Positions 27,633-37,006 of a stretch of 64,000 nt of DNA are shown here, in pieces (position 1 is the stretch's first letter; the number at the start of each line of letters is the position of its first letter). The notes under the pieces were generated by a model, which made no database searches, was not told the origin of the DNA, and saw only the letters and a program-made list of their open reading frames with translations. Made by a program: the position numbers and the translations under genes. Source of the DNA: Paenibacillus sp. FSL R5-0766 (GTDB lineage: Bacteria > Bacillota > Bacilli > Paenibacillales > Paenibacillaceae); NCBI RefSeq assembly GCF_037971845.1, contig NZ_CP150227.1, forward strand, positions 6,014,001 to 6,078,000. Direction: 5' to 3'.

Positions 27633-28744
27633 GCATGTTTGCCTCCTTTTTTGCGTATCAGACTTATAATCAGCAGCAACAAAGGTAAAGTAGCAAATAA
27701 AATCACGGATGAGTTGCCCAACATATCACCCAGTGCAAAGGTTTCGTCCACGGTTTTCGGCATCAATGCCGTTAGATATATCAATGGCAGAAGGGCGTAC
27801 ATAATGACCTTGATCTTCTTCGTACGAAACAAATCCCGAATTCCTACCGAAGCACAATAGTGTGTGATCGTGAAGCTGGAGAAGATCTGCATAATCCAGA
27901 TGACCAATAGCAAGGATTCGAAACGCTCAAAGATTAAACCTTGAATCTCAAAGCTTCTTACGAGATCCAGCGTGGGCCAAGTACGTGTTTTGATGCCGTC
28001 GAGTGACAGACTGCCTACAACCATCACAACAGTAATCAGATAAATCATAGTCGATATGATGATGCCCCAGCTCATGGCTACATTGCTCTTTTTGGGGTTT
28101 TTCATATAAGCAGTCATGACAAACATGACTTCGTACCCCGTGTAAGCCAGCAGCGAAGGTTTCAACCCTTTGAGAATGGGCGTGATACCCTCGCCGAGTA
28201 CGGGTCTCAGATTGCCGATCTCAAATAACTGATTACTAAGCAAAATTTCAATCACAAATATAATCAGTGTAATCGGCAAAATAATCTCAAATACACGCAC
28301 AATAACAGCAAGTCCACCAGAGATCAAATATATGCCAATCCACATAAACACCATCACAATGGCCCATGTCGGAGTACGCTCTAGTAAATACATGCCTGTC
28401 ACTTCAGCCATGACCCTGATTTCGAATGCAGCAATCACCATAAAGTACATAATCATGGCGAATCCCAATATGTAAGCAATCCAGCTCCCCGTAATTTCAC
28501 GGGTGAACTGGAACACTGTTTTCTCCGGAAATCTGCGACACAGGGTAACCAGAATAATTCCGACACCCGTGATAATCAGTCCAGACAGAATGATGGATAT
28601 CCAGACATCTGGCGTTCCGACAGCTTTACTCGTCGTTCGAGGGAGGGTCAGGATCCCAGCGCCAAGCATGTAATTTACAATAACTACGACGGCCTGCCTT
28701 GTGCTAATATTTCCTTCGGAACCGTTCACTTCATCCCACCTCAT
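27629..28744 (-). CDS. GerAB-type spore germination permease
   Basis: 371 residues, B subunit of the germinant receptor, an APC-related membrane protein of about ten segments. Visible start pattern ISTRQAVVVIVNYMLGAGILTLPR and VMFVMTAYMKNPKKS. In related receptors this subunit binds the nutrient; the ligand here is unknown. It is preceded by the A subunit after 19 bases and overlaps the C subunit. Confidence 0.94.
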   Translation of the reverse strand: MRWDEVNGSEGNISTRQAVVVIVNYMLGAGILTLPRTTSKAVGTPDVWISIILSGLIITGVGIILVTLCRRFPEKTVFQFTREITGSWIAYILGFAMIMYFMVIAAFEIRVMAEVTGMYLLERTPTWAIVMVFMWIGIYLISGGLAVIVRVFEIILPITLIIFVIEILLSNQLFEIGNLRPVLGEGITPILKGLKPSLLAYTGYEVMFVMTAYMKNPKKSNVAMSWGIIISTMIYLITVVMVVGSLSLDGIKTRTWPTLDLVRSFEIQGLIFERFESLLLVIWIMQIFSSFTITHYCASVGIRDLFRTKKIKVIMYALLPLIYLTALMPKTVDETFALGDMLGNSSVILFATLPLLLLIISLIRKKGGKHA

Positions 28745-28763
28745 ACCTCGTGATTTGCTTGAT

Positions 28764-30476
28764 TTATTTTTTGCGGTCTTTATCTATTGGATTAGACATC
28801 TCGGGACGTTTCCTCATCATATTTAGCGGAGCACGGATAAAGAAATCCTTCCATTCCCCAAAGTGATAAGGAACGGCTGGTGCAACATAAGGTACGCCAA
28901 AGCTCGAGAGCCTCGCCAGATGGGTACATATAAGGAGAAAGAACATAACCACGCCAAACAATCCGAGTATAGCCGCGCTAAACATGGCAGCAAATCGCAG
29001 AATTCGCAGTGTGATGCCGGCACTATAGACAGGGATCGTAAAGGAGGATATGGCGGTAACCGCAACAACGATGACCAGGAATTGGCTTATAATTCCTGCC
29101 TGTACGGCCGCCTGGCCGATAATCAGACCTCCAACGATACCTAGCGAGGGTGCAATCGGCTTAGGTAAACGAATGCCAGCCTCCCTCAATATCTCGATCG
29201 AAAGTTCCATGATCAGTACTTCGATGATTGAAGGAAACGGCACTCCGGTCCGCGTTTCAATGATCGTCAATACCAGCTTGGTTGGGATAAGTCCCGGATG
29301 GAACGAGATAAACGAGATATAGAGCGCAGGAGCGAGCAAGGCCAGCATGGCGGACATAAAGCGCAGCATTCGCAGGAATGTTCCAGGAATCCATCGTTCA
29401 TAATAATCCTCGGGAGATTGGAGCAACATGCTAAACGACACTGGCACAATTAAGACAAATGGCGTCCCATCCAATAAAATAGCCACTCGCCCTTCCAGTA
29501 AAGCACCCATCACCCGGTCTGGTCTTTCTGTATTCAACACTTGTTGAAACGGACTGAGCGTATTGTCTTCGATGAGCTGTTCAACATACCCAGATTCCAA
29601 CATGGAATCCATATCCATCTCTTCAATTCGCTTTTGGACTTCCGCCACGAGATTAGGATCAGCAATATCCTGAATATAGGCAACAGCCAAATCTTTCTTG
29701 ATCCGTGAACCTACTTCATACTTCTGAATAAAGAGGCTCTGATCACTACCATACCGGCGTAAAATACCTGTGTTATCACTTAACTGTTCAGTAAAACCAA
29801 TTCGGGGGCCACGGAGCAACCCCTCTGACACCGGTTCATTCACACCACGTGTTTTGATCTTATGAGCTCCAATTAACAGAGCCCCCGGCAATCCATCGAC
29901 CAACAGTGCATTTTTGCCAAAAAGCACGCCAACTGCGACCTCTTGGAGGGACTTGGTCTCCTCAACCAGACTGACAGGTAGTAATTGCTCTTGCAGGTAG
30001 GCCGACAGTAAATGCGCATTATCCGGATGCAGGAACCCCTCCCGCTTAAGCTCTGGAACGCCTTCCAACATTAACGGTGTAATCAGGTGATCATCGATTA
30101 AGTCTTGATCTACCAGGCCTTCGGTATATATGACAGCTGCCCTTGTATTGGTACCTCTAATGGTAAATTCCCGAATGTGCACATCAGCATTTTGACCAAA
30201 GCTTTCTCTTACACTGGTCAGATCCGTATTGTACTTGCCGGTTAATTTAATATTGGCATATTGGCCTGTTTCGGTTCCCTGACCCTGACCCGCGGTAGCA
30301 GGAGAAATATCTTTCGAGGATATGGAGGGTTTCTCGGAACGAGAGAAGGTTCCACGCTTAATGGCGGCATTGATCCACCGCATGGTTACTGTAATGCCGA
30401 TCGGTATGATAAGGACCAAGAATGCCTGAACCCATATGGTCCAATCCGGCACGTAGGATACAATTGTTGACCACAT
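28764..30476 (-). CDS. GerAA-type spore germination protein
   Basis: 570 residues from the ATG at 30476 (GGGTGGG just upstream); a longer frame to 30548 has no good binding site. GerA N-terminal cytoplasmic domain (TDLTSVRESFGQNADVHIRE; LVDGLPGALLIGA) and C-terminal membrane domain of about five segments (RPDRVMGALLEGRVAILLDG; PFPSIIEVLIMELSIEILRE). Unusually there is a hydrophobic stretch very near the N-terminus (about residues 12-33), an extra possible membrane anchor. First gene of the A-B-C operon. Confidence 0.93.
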   Translation of the reverse strand: MWSTIVSYVPDWTIWVQAFLVLIIPIGITVTMRWINAAIKRGTFSRSEKPSISSKDISPATAGQGQGTETGQYANIKLTGKYNTDLTSVRESFGQNADVHIREFTIRGTNTRAAVIYTEGLVDQDLIDDHLITPLMLEGVPELKREGFLHPDNAHLLSAYLQEQLLPVSLVEETKSLQEVAVGVLFGKNALLVDGLPGALLIGAHKIKTRGVNEPVSEGLLRGPRIGFTEQLSDNTGILRRYGSDQSLFIQKYEVGSRIKKDLAVAYIQDIADPNLVAEVQKRIEEMDMDSMLESGYVEQLIEDNTLSPFQQVLNTERPDRVMGALLEGRVAILLDGTPFVLIVPVSFSMLLQSPEDYYERWIPGTFLRMLRFMSAMLALLAPALYISFISFHPGLIPTKLVLTIIETRTGVPFPSIIEVLIMELSIEILREAGIRLPKPIAPSLGIVGGLIIGQAAVQAGIISQFLVIVVAVTAISSFTIPVYSAGITLRILRFAAMFSAAILGLFGVVMFFLLICTHLARLSSFGVPYVAPAVPYHFGEWKDFFIRAPLNMMRKRPEMSNPIDKDRKK

Positions 30477-30580
30477 GTTCCCACCCCAACATTTCTCTGC
30501 ATGATGAAGCTGCAGGTATTCCCAAGTATTGTGTCCCCGTTTGATCACAATAATTCCCGTTTTTTTGTGTACTGAACGAC

Positions 30581-30610
30581 AAAAAAAACGGTTCCTGTGT
30601 AAGGAACCGC
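30581..30610 (-). terminator. intrinsic terminator of the PAS-MCP gene
   Basis: Minus strand AGCGGTTCC / GGAACCGTT with a TTACACA loop, then eight T. It lies 16 bases after the stop codon and isolates the germination operon from the upstream gene. Confidence 0.92.
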
Positions 30611-30625
30611 TATTACTATATATTC

Positions 30626-31546
30626 TTATACGATTTTGGTCACATGCTCCGCTTTGGCATCCAACAAGTGAGCCGATGCAGCAATTGCTGTAAAATCATT
30701 CAGAGCGATCTCAATCTGCTTCTGGCTCTGCTCGACATATTCTTCTACTTTTTTGGTACCACCTGTGATATTACCAATCTCCTTTGTTATTCCGGTAACG
30801 CTATCACGAATCTCATTAATCGAACTCTCCACCATTGCGGATAGTTTCTTAACTTCCTTGGCCACGATATCGAATCCTCGTCCAAATTCTCCTGCATGTG
30901 CAGCCTCAATGGCAGCATTCAACGCGAGCAGTTGCGTCTGAGACGAAATCTCGCGTATCGTTCGTACCACGCCCTGAATTGATCCGGCCTGTTCCTGCAA
31001 ATGAGTCAGCGTTGCACGGTTAGAAGTCGACACCTCTGAGATATAGGAGATACTGGACATTAATTCCTGGCTCCGTTCAATGCCTACATCTGCCTGCCCA
31101 TTTAGTTCATGAGACATCGTTTTTAACTCATTCACTACGACCGAAATGTTGTTCTGACGGTTGGTAATGTTGGTGGCGATTTTGGAGACACCCAGTATCT
31201 TCTGATTCGTCTCATCGTACACCGGCATATATGTCGCCTCAAGCCATACGGAATTCCCCTTTGCATCCTTGCGTTCAACCTTGTCCTGGAAGCTGACACC
31301 ATTAAATATGCTATTCCAAAAAGCGTCGTAGTCTGGGGTATTTGCAAATTGACCGAAGCATAATTGCTGATGCTTCATGCCGTACATCTCATCTACCGTA
31401 TATCCCATCGTCTGGGCAAAGACTTCATTCACGTAGGTTACCCGGCGATCCAGATCGAATCGAATGATAGCAAGACTTTTCTCCATCGCCTTGATGACCA
31501 TTGCATCGGTGACAACATCTTTCTTTTCCATATCTAATATAGACAC
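30626..31546 (-). CDS. soluble PAS-containing methyl-accepting chemotaxis-type protein
   Basis: 306 residues from a GTG at 31546, chosen because GGGGG is seven bases upstream; a longer ATG frame to 31567 would run through that site. PAS domain about 15-130 (ALIRFDLDRRVTYVNEVFA-like pattern) followed by an MCP signalling domain (about 150-300) with the hairpin tip EISSQTQLLALNAAIEAAHA. No membrane segment is visible, so it is a cytoplasmic receptor, with the PAS perhaps holding a flavin or haem. The signalling arm is short compared with transmembrane MCPs. Confidence 0.9.
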   Translation of the reverse strand: MSILDMEKKDVVTDAMVIKAMEKSLAIIRFDLDRRVTYVNEVFAQTMGYTVDEMYGMKHQQLCFGQFANTPDYDAFWNSIFNGVSFQDKVERKDAKGNSVWLEATYMPVYDETNQKILGVSKIATNITNRQNNISVVVNELKTMSHELNGQADVGIERSQELMSSISYISEVSTSNRATLTHLQEQAGSIQGVVRTIREISSQTQLLALNAAIEAAHAGEFGRGFDIVAKEVKKLSAMVESSINEIRDSVTGITKEIGNITGGTKKVEEYVEQSQKQIEIALNDFTAIAASAHLLDAKAEHVTKIV

Positions 31547-31567
31547 TTGATAACCCCCACAGTTCAT

Positions 31568-31899
31568 TCCATAATAGACAGCCTTTAACTAGCAAAAATC
31601 AATCATAACAACATATGTATCCATCAGGTTCTAGATGGCTCTACTATTGATACCCGATTTGCAGCATTTTGGATCACCTGTTGTCGTTTATTTTTTTCAT
31701 AGAAAATCGTCCAGAAAAGAGATGTTATAACTTATATTATCCGTAAAATATCTCTGTATCTACTTATACGTATCGTAACATAAGGCAAAAAAGGATACTC
31801 TTCTGCACTTGTAACGTATTTGTAACATAATTTCTGTTTAGTAGTAACTGTTTAGCGCCTTTATACACTGCCAAACTGAACGACCTTGTATAGAAACCG
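31568..31899. other. AT-rich intergenic region, no gene seen
   Basis: 332 bases upstream of the PAS-MCP gene. It should hold that gene's promoter, but no clear consensus was found. No open frame with a binding site and no RNA motif recognised. Confidence 0.6.
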
Positions 31900-31939
31900 A
31901 AAAAAGAAGAGCGCATGATATTCATGGCTCTTCTTTTTT
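31900..31939. terminator. bidirectional terminator downstream of the VOC gene
   Basis: AAAAAAGAAGAGC / GCTCTTCTTTTTT, 13-bp arms with a 14-base loop; A and T runs on both sides let it work in either direction. It ends the VOC gene at 32002. Confidence 0.88.
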
Positions 31940-32001
31940 GATGTTTTTAAGTTAGTTACAGGTTTACATACCGAGTGCTTAACCGGGGGCCTGAACTCAT
32001 T

Positions 32002-32445
32002 TTAAAAATCGTGCACAGTGACACACAGCTGAATCGCAATGCCAAATGGGTCCCGTACAATACCGTATCCTGGGCTGAATTCATTTTGTTCATACGGTAC
32101 TAGTACCTTGACACCCTCATGTTGTATCAGAGAATGATACAGTTGATCGATTGTATCTTTGTCCTTGGATTGAATACATAGTGACGTGCTGTTCCCCAGC
32201 TGCCAAGCTCTCTCCGTGTCCATTGCTTCTTCCGCAATCATGACCTTGTTAACCCCGATCTCCAGCACCGAATGTGTAATATACTCATCTTGACCGGCAG
32301 GGTACTCGAAGCCCGGGTTCATCTCCTTCATCTCTTTATAACTTTTCTTGAATATCACCTTGGCGCCCAGAAACTCCTCATAAAAAGCAATGGCTGCCGC
32401 CGCATCCCCGTTCATCGACAAAAATGGTATCACTTCAAAATTCAT
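32002..32445 (-). CDS. VOC superfamily protein, PhnB/YjdN-like
   Basis: 147 residues with the PhnB-type glyoxalase fold: IPFLSMNGDAAAAIAFYEEFLGAKV, ITHSVLEIGVNKVMIAEE, and YGIVRDPFGIAIQLCV. Metal-binding positions are only partly evident. Function unknown; members include antibiotic-binding and small-molecule-modifying proteins. Divergent from a WYL regulator 86 bases away, which may control it. Confidence 0.87.
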   Translation of the reverse strand: MNFEVIPFLSMNGDAAAAIAFYEEFLGAKVIFKKSYKEMKEMNPGFEYPAGQDEYITHSVLEIGVNKVMIAEEAMDTERAWQLGNSTSLCIQSKDKDTIDQLYHSLIQHEGVKVLVPYEQNEFSPGYGIVRDPFGIAIQLCVTVHDF

Positions 32446-32531
32446 TATATTGCCTCCTTGTTCCTATTGGATTACACTTATCACTATAACAACGAAAGGT
32501 GCCAATCTATGGCACCATTAAGAGGTTTGAT

Positions 32532-33500
32532 ATGAAAAAATCAGAACGTATGAACCAGATGCTGCGCTTTATTAATCAAAAACAACAGTTCACCCTGCAA
32601 GATCTCATGCAGGAGTTCCAGATCTCCAAACGAACTGCGTTAAGAGATATCGCTTCATTGGAAGAGTTAGGTGCGCCCATCTATGTCGAATATGGACGCT
32701 ACGGCGGATATCGACTGTTGCAACAGATGCAACTGCCTCCCATTTCGTTTAATACGGGTGAGCTTCATGCCCTTTATTTTGCGATGCAGGCTCTCCGCAG
32801 CTTCTCCAGCTTACCCTTTCAAGTCTCTTTCCGGACCATTCATGAGAAATTTATGAGCGCGTTATCCGACAAGCAACGACAGGATATTGAGAATATCCAA
32901 CACCGGGTTTACTTCCAACATACCGAGCAGATCCGCGACAGTGCACATTTGGAGTTTCTGCTGATGGCTGCTGTTCAGAATATAGTGATCCAGATTACGT
33001 ACGCTAATCAGCGTAGATCCTCTGATCAAAGGCCATCTTCTGCAAACACCAATATCCGCACCATTCAACCCATCGCGCTTTATGCCAAGAAAGGCTATTG
33101 GTATTGCCAGGCGTATGATCTGCATAAACAGGCCTACCGTGTATTCCGCTGCGACCGCATCACTTCAACCGAAACAACGGAGATTGAACCTCTAACTCAT
33201 GTAAATGAACGCTATTCACAGGATGCCCAGTCTCTATGGAAACCATCGGAACAAGCAATTCCATTCAAATGCCTGATTGACGAAGCCGGGATGGAGCTAT
33301 TCCAGCAAGAACATTTCCCATCTATGCAGATCATCGAGAAAATGGGACACATGTATCTTGTCGGTTCGTATGAACCTCACGAGCTTGATTTCATAGTGAG
33401 ATATCTTGCGGGCTATGGTAAATCGATTAAGATTATGGAGCCCGTCATCTTACAGAAAGCATTAAGGCAGTACTATCTGGACTTGTTGGATCATGTATAA
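32532..33500 (+). CDS. helix-turn-helix / WYL domain transcriptional regulator (YafY type)
   Basis: 322 residues from the ATG at 32532 (GAGGT five bases upstream). N-terminal HTH (FTLQDLMQEFQISKRTALRD) followed by the linker GRYGGYRLL, then a WYL ligand-sensing domain (about 150-230, around KGYWYCQAYDLHKQAYRVFR) and a C-terminal WCX-like extension. Such proteins sense nucleotides or small ligands. Likely target: the divergent VOC gene. Confidence 0.9.
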   Translation: MKKSERMNQMLRFINQKQQFTLQDLMQEFQISKRTALRDIASLEELGAPIYVEYGRYGGYRLLQQMQLPPISFNTGELHALYFAMQALRSFSSLPFQVSFRTIHEKFMSALSDKQRQDIENIQHRVYFQHTEQIRDSAHLEFLLMAAVQNIVIQITYANQRRSSDQRPSSANTNIRTIQPIALYAKKGYWYCQAYDLHKQAYRVFRCDRITSTETTEIEPLTHVNERYSQDAQSLWKPSEQAIPFKCLIDEAGMELFQQEHFPSMQIIEKMGHMYLVGSYEPHELDFIVRYLAGYGKSIKIMEPVILQKALRQYYLDLLDHV

Positions 33501-33538
33501 AGATCATAATTCTATAGCCATTTTACTTTACATGCCTT

Positions 33539-34720
33539 TTAGCTCTGCTCCTGGCTAACTTTTAAACTTTTTTTATTGCCAATAGCAACTTGAACGATAA
33601 TCTGCAACACGATGATGATAGCCAAGCCATAAAATGCTTGCACAAAGCTGCCTGTTAGATCGCGGAGCCAACCAATCGCCAGCGGCCCAAGTGCTCCAAG
33701 AATGTAACCACCAGATTGAGTCATAGCCGACCAGCTGCTAGCTTCCTGAGCATTGTTTGTCTCATCAATCGGCAACATGAGTGCAATCGGGAACAGTCCC
33801 CCTGCACCAATACCGAGCGGGATCGCCGCGAGCCACGGACTGACAGAGAGATTCAGCATCAGGACACCTGTTAACTCCAACATCGCACATCCAACAAGCC
33901 AGAAGACACGCCTTTGGTATCGGTGTATAAGCATGGGAATGAATAACGTTGAGGGCAGTGATATCAATGTAAATAACGTTTGGATGTTGCCAGCAGTCTC
34001 TTGGCTATATCCATGGCTTTGAATGGCTGGCGGAAGCCAGGTGGTTAATGAATAGAAGATCGCGGCCATCAGTCCGAAGAACAGTGTCAGCACCCATGCA
34101 CGCCTGTTCTTCACCGGAAGTGGGGCATGAATGACAGCCGAAGTTTGTCCGGATTGTCTCTCTGTACGCGCAGACCAAGCTAATTTTAACCAGATCGGCA
34201 ATGCAATGGCTGCGAGTAATGCCCATGTAGCCAAAGAACCTCTCCAAGATCCACCCAACGTCTGCTGAAGCGGAACCGATAATCCCACACTAATGCTGGC
34301 CCCCATCACCATTGCTGTAGAGTAGATGCCGACCATGGCTGCCACTCGGTTAGGAAAATACTGCTTTATGAAGCTGGACAACAGTGGCCCTGCCAATGCA
34401 ATCCCTACACCTGACAGAAAAGAAGTGAACATCATCAACGGAGTTGCGCCTACGAACAATCGTAAACCCGTACCTATCCCGATGAGGATTAAAGCCAGCA
34501 CAATGGCTCCTTCATTCCCCCACCTTCTACTTAGTCTTACAGAGAATGGAGCGAATATGCCCATACATAATACCGGTAGTGTAGTTAACAGACTGGCGGT
34601 CATGCCGCTCAAACCCAGATCATTCTGTATGGTACTCATCAGAGGAGAAATGGAAGTAATCGGCGGTCTTAAGTTCAGTGAAGCCAGAATAAGCGCCAAT
34701 ACAATATAAAAAAGTTTCAT
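33539..34720 (-). CDS. MFS transporter, CynX/NimT family
   Basis: 393 residues, 12 predicted membrane segments. The N-terminal pattern LILASLNLRPPITSISPLM is characteristic of the CynX/NimT (cyanate/nitroimidazole) family. Substrate unknown. Divergent from a LysR regulator across a 170-base region with two palindromes, a common pair of regulator and exporter. Confidence 0.92.
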   Translation of the reverse strand: MKLFYIVLALILASLNLRPPITSISPLMSTIQNDLGLSGMTASLLTTLPVLCMGIFAPFSVRLSRRWGNEGAIVLALILIGIGTGLRLFVGATPLMMFTSFLSGVGIALAGPLLSSFIKQYFPNRVAAMVGIYSTAMVMGASISVGLSVPLQQTLGGSWRGSLATWALLAAIALPIWLKLAWSARTERQSGQTSAVIHAPLPVKNRRAWVLTLFFGLMAAIFYSLTTWLPPAIQSHGYSQETAGNIQTLFTLISLPSTLFIPMLIHRYQRRVFWLVGCAMLELTGVLMLNLSVSPWLAAIPLGIGAGGLFPIALMLPIDETNNAQEASSWSAMTQSGGYILGALGPLAIGWLRDLTGSFVQAFYGLAIIIVLQIIVQVAIGNKKSLKVSQEQS

Positions 34721-34816
34721 TATGAATCACCTCATGGGAGTAGTCTCGTTGCCTTCACCAAAGATCCCATTTGTTAATGACAGAGATCTTCGGGTGGTGC
34801 ACGAATTAAGTATAGG

Positions 34817-34847
34817 ATCATTATAATGATTGAACAATACTATTGTT
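34817..34847. promoter_or_regulatory. two adjacent palindromes between MFS and LysR genes
   Basis: ATCATTATAATGAT (34817-34830, perfect 14-bp palindrome) directly followed by AACAATA-C-TATTGTT (34833-34847, 7-bp arms). The second has the T-N11-A form of LysR operators. Together they cover the region where both divergent promoters should lie. Confidence 0.55.
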
Positions 34848-34890
34848 TCTATTAAAATGATTACTAAAACCAATGATTAGAGGTGAATTC

Positions 34891-35772
34891 ATGGAGATTC
34901 GTCAAATGGAAAACTTTATTACAGTGTGTGAGGAGCTTCATTTTACACGGGCAGCGGAGAAACTTGGCATATCTCAACCTACGTTGAGTCAACAGATACG
35001 TGGATTGGAGGATGAACTTGGTGTTCCTTTGTTTGACCGTGTCGGCAAAAAGATTGTGATGACCCAGGCAGGCACTCTGTTTCTGGAGCACTGTGTACAG
35101 ATGATCCGGCATTTACAGAATACCCAAGATGCGTTGGCTGAATTTCGGAATGATCAGCGGGGACGATTGGTGATTGGTGTTCTTCCATCCGATTTGGATT
35201 ACCGTATCACTCCGCTGCTCGTAGATTTTCATGCCCGATTCCCCAAAGTGCAATTGAAAGTTATCTCTTCGATCTATGTCGTAAATCAAGTGTTGGAAAA
35301 TGAAGTCGACATCGGCATCGAGATCACGTCTGCCCCTGATAGGCGGCTTGTACGTATTCCTTTGTGCAGTGAAGAATATGTACTCGTCGTTTCCGAGAAT
35401 CATGATTGGGCTGAACGAAGCACAATTGAAATTCAGGAGCTGCGTGATATCCAAACGGTGATGTTTCCCGAAGGATTTACAGGCAGAGAATTGGTCGACG
35501 GCTATTGCCGTAAATATGGATTCACCCTAAATACCATCATGGAGACCAGTTCTGCAACCTCCATCATTAGCTTGGTCAAAGCCAACGTCGGAGGAACACT
35601 GTTGCCTTATCCTCTGATCCAAGCCATGAATGAGCCCACGCTACGTTGCATCCGAATTACAGACGATCCGCCATACCGGCACTTTGAGATCATCCATCGG
35701 TCCGACCGTTACCTGACGCAATCGGCCAAGGCATTTATTGAGAAAACAATCGAGTATTTCAATCAAAGGTGA
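34891..35772 (+). CDS. LysR family transcriptional regulator (CynR-like)
   Basis: 293 residues from the ATG at 34891 (GAGGTG five bases upstream). N-terminal winged HTH (MEIRQMENFITVCEELHFTR; LGISQPTLSQQIRGLE) and a periplasmic-binding-like effector domain (about 90-290). Divergent from the MFS gene, which is its likely target. It is followed 21 bases later by a VOC gene on the same strand, which may share its transcript. Confidence 0.93.
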   Translation: MEIRQMENFITVCEELHFTRAAEKLGISQPTLSQQIRGLEDELGVPLFDRVGKKIVMTQAGTLFLEHCVQMIRHLQNTQDALAEFRNDQRGRLVIGVLPSDLDYRITPLLVDFHARFPKVQLKVISSIYVVNQVLENEVDIGIEITSAPDRRLVRIPLCSEEYVLVVSENHDWAERSTIEIQELRDIQTVMFPEGFTGRELVDGYCRKYGFTLNTIMETSSATSIISLVKANVGGTLLPYPLIQAMNEPTLRCIRITDDPPYRHFEIIHRSDRYLTQSAKAFIEKTIEYFNQR

Positions 35773-35793
35773 GATTAAAAGGTGGATTTTGAA

Positions 35794-36468
35794 ATGAAAA
35801 TAAGAGAAGTTGGTTTGTTGACACATCAGGTCGAGGCCATAAAAGAGTTTTACAGTACACTACTGGAATTGAATCTTGTGGAGGATAATGCAACATGCGT
35901 TTCATTCCGTGCGGGGAACTCGGTCCTATCTTTCAAGAAGGCGCCAGAACAAGAGAAGCCCTACTATCATGTAGCGTTTACGATTCCAACGAATAAACTT
36001 GCTGATGCAAAAAGGTGGGCTCAAGACCGTAACATTCCATTGCTCTCGAAAGATGGACAGGATGAATTTTATTTCCCTTACTGGGATGCAACAGCCTTCT
36101 ATTTTTATGATCCAAGCGGCAACTTGATGGAATTTATCGCTCACCATTCACTCGATAACGCAGTCGATGAAGCTTTTGAAGCGAAGCATCTGTTATGTAT
36201 TAGTGAAATCGGTCTGCCCGTCGATGATGTTCCTGAGATGATGAGCACATTGAATAGGCATTATCAACTTGAACCATTTGCCGGAGACGGAAAACAATTC
36301 TCCCCCACGGGTGATGCAGAAGGCATGTTTATTGTCATTGATAAACAGAAGCCCTGGTTCCCAGACGGACGTATGCCTGGTGTATTTGCCACGGAGGTAA
36401 AAGTTGAAACTGGGCAGCCAGGTAGTCTGCGTATACAGGACGATATGTACTCGATTGAATCGATATGA
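35794..36468 (+). CDS. VOC family (glyoxalase/ring-cleavage dioxygenase-like) protein
   Basis: 224 residues from the ATG at 35794 (AAGGTGG eight bases upstream; a GTG at 35782 overlaps that site). Two-module VOC layout: first module IREVGLLTHQVEAIKEFYST to FYFYDPSGNLMEFIAHH, second starting ISEIGLPVDDVPEMM. His and Glu in plausible metal positions (VAFTI, LMEFIAHH). Substrate unknown. Directly downstream of the LysR gene. Confidence 0.87.
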   Translation: MKIREVGLLTHQVEAIKEFYSTLLELNLVEDNATCVSFRAGNSVLSFKKAPEQEKPYYHVAFTIPTNKLADAKRWAQDRNIPLLSKDGQDEFYFPYWDATAFYFYDPSGNLMEFIAHHSLDNAVDEAFEAKHLLCISEIGLPVDDVPEMMSTLNRHYQLEPFAGDGKQFSPTGDAEGMFIVIDKQKPWFPDGRMPGVFATEVKVETGQPGSLRIQDDMYSIESI

Positions 36469-36511
36469 TGTAAGAACGTACTGAATGAAAACCTATAGAG
36501 GGACTTCCAGC

Positions 36512-36877
36512 TTAATACTTACCAAAACCATCCTCACACGTGATATCCGATTTAAGAATTTCATACAGATTTTGTTTGGAATTCTCTAATTGTTTTTGTA
36601 TTTCTTCAATTTCTGATATTTTCCCTTGGATAATGCTCGCTTGATCATTACTTGAAAACCCATGTTTAGAGATCATAGATTGGATCTCATGGATCGTAAA
36701 ACCAACAGCTAAACATTGTTTGACCACTTCCAGATGCTGAATAATGCTCTGCGCATATATTCGATAGTTATTATGATCTCTCAGCATATGTTCATCGGGG
36801 ATAATACCTATTTTCTCGTAGTAACGAATCGTGGATATCGGAAGGTTTACATGGTTCGCTACTTCACTAATCTTCAT
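36512..36877 (-). CDS. MerR family transcriptional regulator
   Basis: 121 residues. N-terminal MerR HTH (MKISEVANHVNLPISTIRYYEKIGIIP; RIYAQSIIQHLEVVKQCLAVGF) and a coiled-coil dimer helix (about 80-110). A single Cys near the C-terminus (TCEDGFGKY) is not a clear metal site. Divergent from a nitroreductase gene, the probable target, as for many MerR regulators of redox enzymes. Confidence 0.92.
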   Translation of the reverse strand: MKISEVANHVNLPISTIRYYEKIGIIPDEHMLRDHNNYRIYAQSIIQHLEVVKQCLAVGFTIHEIQSMISKHGFSSNDQASIIQGKISEIEEIQKQLENSKQNLYEILKSDITCEDGFGKY

Positions 36878-36909
36878 ATGGATTTCCCCCGTTTCTTCTT
36901 CTTGCTATA

Positions 36910-36919
36910 AAGTATACTT
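36910..36919. promoter_or_regulatory. palindrome between MerR and nitroreductase genes
   Basis: AAGTATACTT, a perfect 10-bp dyad in the divergent promoter region. It is a candidate MerR operator, normally placed between -35 and -10 of the target promoter. Confidence 0.4.
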
Positions 36920-37006
36920 CATAGTTTACAATCCTCATAGTGAGACAGATGGAGATATAATTTATACCCTACTCTCACCAATATAGATATGAGGAGAGAT
37001 TTCAAT

